33,442 nucleotides of DNA. Source: Bacillota bacterium. GTDB taxonomy: Bacteria > Bacillota > DTU030 > DUMP01. Position 1 is the first letter of the stretch; every line of letters starts with the position of its first letter. The translations under genes and the position numbers were made by a program. Location: the NCBI GenBank assembly GCA_012839445.1, contig DUNI01000110.1, positions 1-33,442 of the forward strand, given 5' to 3'. The notes beneath the pieces are model-generated. The model saw only the letters and a program-made list of their open reading frames with translations, was not told the origin of the DNA and did not search any database. Below, piece by piece: positions 28,095 to 33,442 of the stretch.

Positions 28095-29167
28095 TATTGG
28101 GTCACCCCCTGTTTGGTCTGCCGGCGGCTATGGAGCAAGTCCCAGGAAAATTCCTTGTCTCCCATCAAACCGCGGTTATAAAACAGCGTGACCACAATAA
28201 GAAGCAGCGAAAACACTACCATACGCATGCCAGGGATGCCCGGCAAATGGATAGCTCCCAAAGTCAACGGAGATTCCACAAAACGCAAAATTTCCATTAG
28301 AGCAGTGACTATTGTAGCCGCAATAACTGTGCCGGTGATAGATCCCATGCCACCTAGAACCACCATCAGAAGTATCTGGAACGTAAGCGGCAGTTTGTAC
28401 ATCGCCGGGTCAATGCTGCCAATCAGACTGGCCTGTAACCCACCGCCAACCCCGGCCAAGAAAGCAGCCAGCACAAAGGCTAACATTTTGTGATAAAAGA
28501 CATTTATGCCCATGGCTTCCGCCGCTATCTCATCTTCACGGATAGCTTTTAGTGCCCGGCCATAACTGGAGTTTACCAAGCGAACCATAAGAAGAACTGT
28601 CAGGGCTGCATAGGCTGCCGTCCACCATAAATTGGTGTGACCGGGAATACTCTTTAGCCCCAGTGCACCGTTGGTGAGACCTTTAACATTGACGATAACA
28701 ACACGAATAATCTCGGCAAAACCAAGTGTGGCAATAGCTAAATAATCACCTTTAAGCCGCAGCACCGGTGCCCCAACTAACAAACCAAACAACGCTGCCA
28801 ATAATCCGGCCATAATGATTCCCACTAAGAACGGTACCTGGATCTTATCTAACGGAGCCACCAGCGGTACCATGAAGAAGTTCATTTGCTTGGCAGCCGG
28901 CGACATAACAAGTAGAGCCACCGTATAGGCTCCCACCGCCATAAAACCGGCATGGCCCAGGGAAAATTGCCCCGTAAAACCATTAACCAAGTTAAGGGCC
29001 AATCCTAAGCCTATGTTGATGGCACACAAATTCATGATCCGTACCGTGTACGGATTCCAAGGCGACACCAACCCAAACAAGCCCGTTTGAGCCCAAGCTA
29101 ATACCACTGCCAGCACCAGCACAGCTATTAAGGTATACAACAGATTATTGTTTCTATCCATAGTCAC
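28094..29167 (-). CDS. livM: Branched-chain amino acid ABC transporter permease
   Basis: GLALNLVNGFTGQFSLGHAGFMAVGAYT, RLKGDYLAIATLGFAEIIRV. Confidence 0.94.
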   Translation of the reverse strand: MTMDRNNNLLYTLIAVLVLAVVLAWAQTGLFGLVSPWNPYTVRIMNLCAINIGLGLALNLVNGFTGQFSLGHAGFMAVGAYTVALLVMSPAAKQMNFFMVPLVAPLDKIQVPFLVGIIMAGLLAALFGLLVGAPVLRLKGDYLAIATLGFAEIIRVVIVNVKGLTNGALGLKSIPGHTNLWWTAAYAALTVLLMVRLVNSSYGRALKAIREDEIAAEAMGINVFYHKMLAFVLAAFLAGVGGGLQASLIGSIDPAMYKLPLTFQILLMVVLGGMGSITGTVIAATIVTALMEILRFVESPLTLGAIHLPGIPGMRMVVFSLLLIVVTLFYNRGLMGDKEFSWDLLHSRRQTKQGVTQ

Positions 29168-30063
29168 ACCTTCTCTGCCACCCGCTCACCCAAAAGGCCT
29201 GTGGGACGGATGAGCAAAGTTAAAATCAAGAGTACGAAAGCAAAAGCATCCCGGTAGCCGGCCAGATCAGGGAAAAAAGCTACCAGCAAAATCTCACCTA
29301 CACCCAAAACAAAACCGCCGGCCACAGCACCGCTAATATTGCCAATCCCACCGATAACTGCAGCGATAAAGCACTTCAGTCCAGGCATAGCCCCCATGAG
29401 AGGATTGATTTGCGGAAACTTGAGTCCCCACATAAGTCCCCCCACAGCTGCTAGACTGGATCCCACCACAAAAGTAAAAGAAATTACTTGGTCCACATCA
29501 ATGGCCATCAGACGGGCCGTATCCAAATCGCGGGCTACAGCCCGCATAGCCATGCCTATACGTGTACGATAAAGCAAATGCATCAGTATCATCAACAAAG
29601 CAACTGTTACCAACGGAATAAACCAAACCAGATTAGGCACTGCCGTCTCACCAATGTGATTGATAGTAGCAAAAAACGGAGGAACATAGAAAGCCTTGGA
29701 GCGACCGCCAAATACTACCAACCCTAAATTTTGCAACAAAAAAGACACACCGATAGCAGATATAAGAACCGTAATACGTGGGGCATCCCGTAAAGGTCGG
29801 TAAGCCACGCGCTCAATAGTAACTCCCATCACTGTGGTTAGTATCACCGCCAGTATGAACACCAGCGGCCACGGCAAGCTAAATAAGAGCATGCCGTAAA
29901 AAGCCATATAGGTAGCTACCATCAGTAAATCACCATGGGCAAAATTCACTAACCGGATAATACCGTAAACCATGGTGTATCCAATAGCTATCAGTGCGTA
30001 TAGGCTGCCCAAAGATATACCGTTGGCCAGATGCTGCAAAAACTCAGTTAATGTCATGGTCAT
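29164..30063 (-). CDS. livH: Branched-chain amino acid ABC transporter permease
   Basis: GISLGSLYALIAIGYTMVYGIIRLVNFAHGDLLM. Confidence 0.95.
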   Translation of the reverse strand: MTMTLTEFLQHLANGISLGSLYALIAIGYTMVYGIIRLVNFAHGDLLMVATYMAFYGMLLFSLPWPLVFILAVILTTVMGVTIERVAYRPLRDAPRITVLISAIGVSFLLQNLGLVVFGGRSKAFYVPPFFATINHIGETAVPNLVWFIPLVTVALLMILMHLLYRTRIGMAMRAVARDLDTARLMAIDVDQVISFTFVVGSSLAAVGGLMWGLKFPQINPLMGAMPGLKCFIAAVIGGIGNISGAVAGGFVLGVGEILLVAFFPDLAGYRDAFAFVLLILTLLIRPTGLLGERVAEKV

Positions 30064-30084
30064 GCCTCACTTCATAAACGTCAA

Positions 30085-30113
30085 GGACAGCAGGGGCATA
30101 GCCCGCGCTGTCC
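30085..30113 (-). terminator. Intercistronic stem-loop between livK and livH (attenuator/mRNA stabiliser rather than full terminator)
   Basis: GGACAGC/GCTGTCC plus inner GGGC/GCCC, no T-run. Confidence 0.45.
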
Positions 30114-30123
30114 CCGCCTGACT

Positions 30124-31305
30124 TTAATTTGGTTCCACTGTGGTCAGATACTTAAACGCTCCGTCTTGTACCTGCAGGATAACAGCGCTCTTGGTGGCAT
30201 CACCATTTTCATCCAGAGTGATGGTACCGGTAACACCCTTGAAATCTGCCGTCTTAGCCAATGCATCGCGAATAGCCGTCGGTTCATAGGAGTCAGCCCG
30301 TTCAATGGCATCTAGAATAACCATGTAGGCGTCATAACCTAAAGCTGCAAACGCATTCGGTTCTGCATTGTATTTGTCCTTATAGGCATCAACAAATTCT
30401 TTAGCAGCTTCTGTGGGAGCAGCATCTACACTGTAGTGAGTAGATAAAGCGACACCTTCTACGTCTTTATCACCAATATTAATAAACTCCGGAGCTTCCC
30501 AGGTATCCCCGCCCATAAATGGAGCATCAATACCGAGACCCCGTGCCTGTTTGATCATGAGAGCACCGTCGTTGTAAGGTCCAGGAGCAAAAATAACATC
30601 AGGATTTAGTTTCTTGATACTGGTCAATTGAGCCGTAAAGTCTTGGTCGCCCTGCTGATAATCCAGCTCGGCCAAAACTGCTTCATCGTCACCGGTAAGT
30701 TTAATAAACGCTTCCTTAAAGTAGTTATTTAGACCCACCGAATAAGCATCGGCCACATTACGGACTATTACCGCCGTCTTGGCTCCCAGGTCCTCGTAAG
30801 CATATTGGGCCATAACACTGCCCTGGAAGGGGTCAATAAAGCAAACCCTAAAGTAATACGGATTATCCTTAGTCACTAACGGATTCGTGGGAGAGCACCC
30901 CACTGCCGGTATCTTCTCTTCCATAACAGTAGGCCCGGCAGCCATGGACAACGAGCTACCGTAACTGCCGATGATAGCTACTACCTTTTCTTTTTCGATT
31001 AAGCGGATCACAGCGTTGGCCGCCTCATTCTTGTCCGTCTTGTTGTCCACCAGAACCAGTTCCACTTTCTTCCCTAATACCTCGTCATGAAGATTATTGG
31101 CTAACTCAATGCCTTCCCAAGTCATCTGCCCGCCGGCAGCCGAATCGCCGGTCATAGGTTCAAACACACCGATCCGAATAACATCGCCTTCGGCCTCTGA
31201 ATCAGCCGGTCCTTCTTCTGCTGGCTTTGGTGCACAACCGGCAGTAAGTACTAACAACCCAATTAAGGCAAGTGTCAATAAACGCACTTTCTTATTTCCC
31301 ATCAC
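30124..31305 (-). CDS. Branched-chain amino acid (Liv-type) ABC transporter substrate-binding lipoprotein
   Basis: Lipobox LTAGC; periplasmic-binding fold IRIGVFEPMTGDSAAGGQMTWEGIELA. Confidence 0.94.
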   Translation of the reverse strand: MMGNKKVRLLTLALIGLLVLTAGCAPKPAEEGPADSEAEGDVIRIGVFEPMTGDSAAGGQMTWEGIELANNLHDEVLGKKVELVLVDNKTDKNEAANAVIRLIEKEKVVAIIGSYGSSLSMAAGPTVMEEKIPAVGCSPTNPLVTKDNPYYFRVCFIDPFQGSVMAQYAYEDLGAKTAVIVRNVADAYSVGLNNYFKEAFIKLTGDDEAVLAELDYQQGDQDFTAQLTSIKKLNPDVIFAPGPYNDGALMIKQARGLGIDAPFMGGDTWEAPEFINIGDKDVEGVALSTHYSVDAAPTEAAKEFVDAYKDKYNAEPNAFAALGYDAYMVILDAIERADSYEPTAIRDALAKTADFKGVTGTITLDENGDATKSAVILQVQDGAFKYLTTVEPN

Positions 31306-31509
31306 TCTTTTCCTCCCTTTACCAATAGTCCGGATATTGTCCTCCTACCAAACCCTAGCGAAAGCCCACCCACCCTCCTTCCGTTGCCTGTACGTGTACA
31401 AGTGTTCATGTGACATGGACATGACTATATATTTAGACATCAAAGCTCCAATTCCTGCTTCAGAAGGAACAAAGACTCAAAAAACATTTATTCAGTTACA
31501 AAAGCATAA

Positions 31510-31554
31510 AAAAGTAGCCTGCTGAATCTTTCTAGGATCCAGCAGGCTACTTTT
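31510..31554 (-). terminator. Intrinsic terminator downstream of the nitrilase-family gene
   Basis: AAAAGTAGCCTGCTG/CAGCAGGCTACTTTT 15 bp perfect stem followed on the minus strand by a T-run. Confidence 0.9.
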
Positions 31555-31622
31555 CAATCTGCCTAAGCTGCTTCTTTGGGGATTATAAAAAATGCAGACT
31601 AACAGTCCTCTTGTTCTACTTG

Positions 31623-32477
31623 TTACTTGAAATCGGCGTACAACTCACGACGAATATGGGTAAGTGCCGGTACATTTGTACGAACGCGCTCCAATTCAGC
31701 CGCACGGATTCTAGCCATAGCCCAACCCACACCTTCACCTGCACGGGCAATAACCGTGCCCCAAGGATCGATAATCATGGAATTACCAAAACAACTTTGT
31801 TCTTCCGGGTGCTTCCCAAATTGCCCCGGTGCTAAAACATAGGCTTGGTTTTCGATAGCCCGAGCTCGAAGAAGTACTTCCCAATGATCCTTGCCGGTAT
31901 ACAAAGTGAAAGCTGCTGGAATTGCAATAATGTCGGCTCCTTTAAACATTAAGGATCTATAAAGCTCAGGAAATCTCAAATCATAGCAAATGGACAATCC
32001 AATCTTACCCAGAGCAGTCTCTGCCACAACAGGTTCTTTTCCTGCTTCGATAGAAGCCGATTCTCTAGCATCAACCCTACCTGGTATTACCACATCGAAT
32101 AAATGTATTTTGTGGTACTTAGCTACAATTTCACCCTGCGGATTTATAACAAATGATGTGTTGTAGCACCTATCTTCCGGCCCCACCTCAAGAATGCTGC
32201 CACCGTGAATCCATATATTGTGCTTCACGGCTCTATCAGCCAAAGCCTTTGTTGTAGGTCCAGGAATCTCTTCTGCAGCTTGCTTCTTAAGTTCTGCTCT
32301 ACCCAAGAAATTAAAGTACTCTGGAAGAGCTACTAAATCCGCTCCGGCTGAAGCAGCTTCGTCTATTAGTTGTAGTGCCGTAGATAGATTAGCTTCCTTG
32401 TCTTCTTGTGTGTTCATCTGCAAAACAGCTACCTGGCAATCTTTAATCAATTTTGTAATCCCCCTTACTAATAACAA
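31623..32477 (-). CDS. Carbon-nitrogen hydrolase (nitrilase superfamily, omega-amidase/Nit2-like)
   Basis: Glu-Lys-Cys triad context: LPEYFNF, KYHKIHLFD, SICYDLRFPELYR; probable TTG start near 32447 after SD AAGGGGG. Confidence 0.9.
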   Translation of the reverse strand: MLLVRGITKLIKDCQVAVLQMNTQEDKEANLSTALQLIDEAASAGADLVALPEYFNFLGRAELKKQAAEEIPGPTTKALADRAVKHNIWIHGGSILEVGPEDRCYNTSFVINPQGEIVAKYHKIHLFDVVIPGRVDARESASIEAGKEPVVAETALGKIGLSICYDLRFPELYRSLMFKGADIIAIPAAFTLYTGKDHWEVLLRARAIENQAYVLAPGQFGKHPEEQSCFGNSMIIDPWGTVIARAGEGVGWAMARIRAAELERVRTNVPALTHIRRELYADFK

Positions 32478-32489
32478 ATGGGTATACCC

Positions 32490-33355
32490 TTAACCAAACA
32501 GAAGATTCGGCAACCATAAGGTTATAGCAGGTACATAAGTTAAAATAAACAAAGCCAGTAACAATGCTCCATAGAAAGGCAACACCGCTTGGATCGTTTC
32601 CTCAAAAGTAAGATTAGAAATGGTAGTCATTACATAAAGTCCCAACCCTACTGGAGGTGTAAGCATACCCAGCAGCGTACCTATTGTCATTACAACGCCA
32701 AAGTGAACTTGGTCTACGCCAACTTGATTGAGAATAGGTATTAAGATTGGTAAGAGAAACATTTTAATTGGAATACCTTCCATGACACAACCTAGGGCTA
32801 AAACAATGACATTTATTAGGAACAGTAAGAGGTATTTATTGGTGGTGATACTTAAAAGACCGGCACTAACTAAAGCAGGCAATCTTTCAACAGAAACTAT
32901 CCATCCCATAATCGAGCCTGTACCCACAAGAAACATGATCAATGCTGTGGAGAGTACGGAATCCCGGATTATTTGAGGTAAATCCTTTAGCCTTAAGTCT
33001 TTGTAAACAAACCCGACAATAGTGCAATACGTAACCGCTACAATGCCTGTTTCCGTAGGAGTAACAACTCCGCTTAGCATTCCCACTAGAATGATCACAG
33101 GAGCCAAGACGGCTAGATAACTATTCTTAAAGGACTTGACTAATCTAGCAAAGCTAAAGCGTTCCGGAGCTGGACATTTTACTTTCCCTGTTACTGCAAC
33201 TCGGTAGCAGTAAAACATTAGCAAAAAAGCGATAAATAAGCCTGGAATTATTCCAGCCGCAAACAATTTGGCTGTCGATACACCGGAAAGATAAGAGTGC
33301 AATATGAAAGGCACACTGGGAGGAATAATAGGGCCAATTATCGATGAAGCCAGTG
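32490..33355 (-). CDS. dctM: TRAP transporter large permease DctM, C-terminal part; 5' part missing at the contig-end junction
   Basis: Frame continues upstream of the listed ORF: LASSIIGPIIPPSVPFILHSYLSGVSTAKLF, a DctM signature; GTG 33314 is not the true start. Confidence 0.88.
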
Positions 33356-33442
33356 GACCGAGGCAGGGTATGACGAAAAGTTTGCTGCCGGTATTACACT
33401 GGCTTCATCGATAATTGGCCCTATTATTCCTCCCAGTGTGCC
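33310..33442. repeat. Terminal fold-back inverted repeat (arms 33310-33355 and 33397-33442, 41 nt spacer)
   Basis: 46 bp perfect reverse-complement arms; spacer and right arm encode EAGYDEKFAAGITLASSIIGPIIPPSV on the plus strand. Confidence 0.95.

Noticed and set aside
32490-33314. dctM ORF start at GTG 33314 as a true N-terminus
   Set aside because: The conserved DctM sequence continues in frame upstream (LASSIIGPIIPPS) and the gene is cut by the chimeric junction

Overview
This is a 33.4 kb chromosomal segment that looks like a Clostridia-type (low-GC Gram-positive, Firmicutes) genome. Almost every gene is on the minus strand. Read in the minus direction it contains: dctM (partial), a nitrilase-family hydrolase, livK-livH-livM-livG-livF, a 2Fe-2S thioredoxin-like ferredoxin, a sensory-type [FeFe]-hydrogenase with a PAS-like domain, a SpoIIE/PP2C phosphatase, rex, guaB, a small Cys-rich protein, nagB, ctsR-mcsA-mcsB-clpC, radA, an RseC/SoxR-reducing family protein, a split feoB, feoA, carD, PIN/TRAM (YacL-like), ispD, ispF, an RlpA-like protein, gltX, cysS, thyX, rlmB and sigH. 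One small gene (MazG-like, Cys-containing) is on the plus strand. Many intrinsic terminators and several promoters and operators can be read directly, including a perfect CtsR box. The most interesting observations are: (1) a candidate H2/redox-sensing module (trx-Fd / sensory hydrogenase / PP2C phosphatase) next to rex, with a near-consensus Rex operator overlapping a candidate promoter; (2) a FeoB split exactly between the G domain and the membrane part, with an internal Shine-Dalgarno and 20 nt overlap; (3) a GltX whose HIGH and KLSKR signatures are both degenerate; (4) fold-back inverted repeats at both contig ends, where the dctM reading frame shows the right end is a chimeric junction; (5) a structured leader upstream of a tiny Cys-rich protein. 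Most other content is conserved housekeeping.
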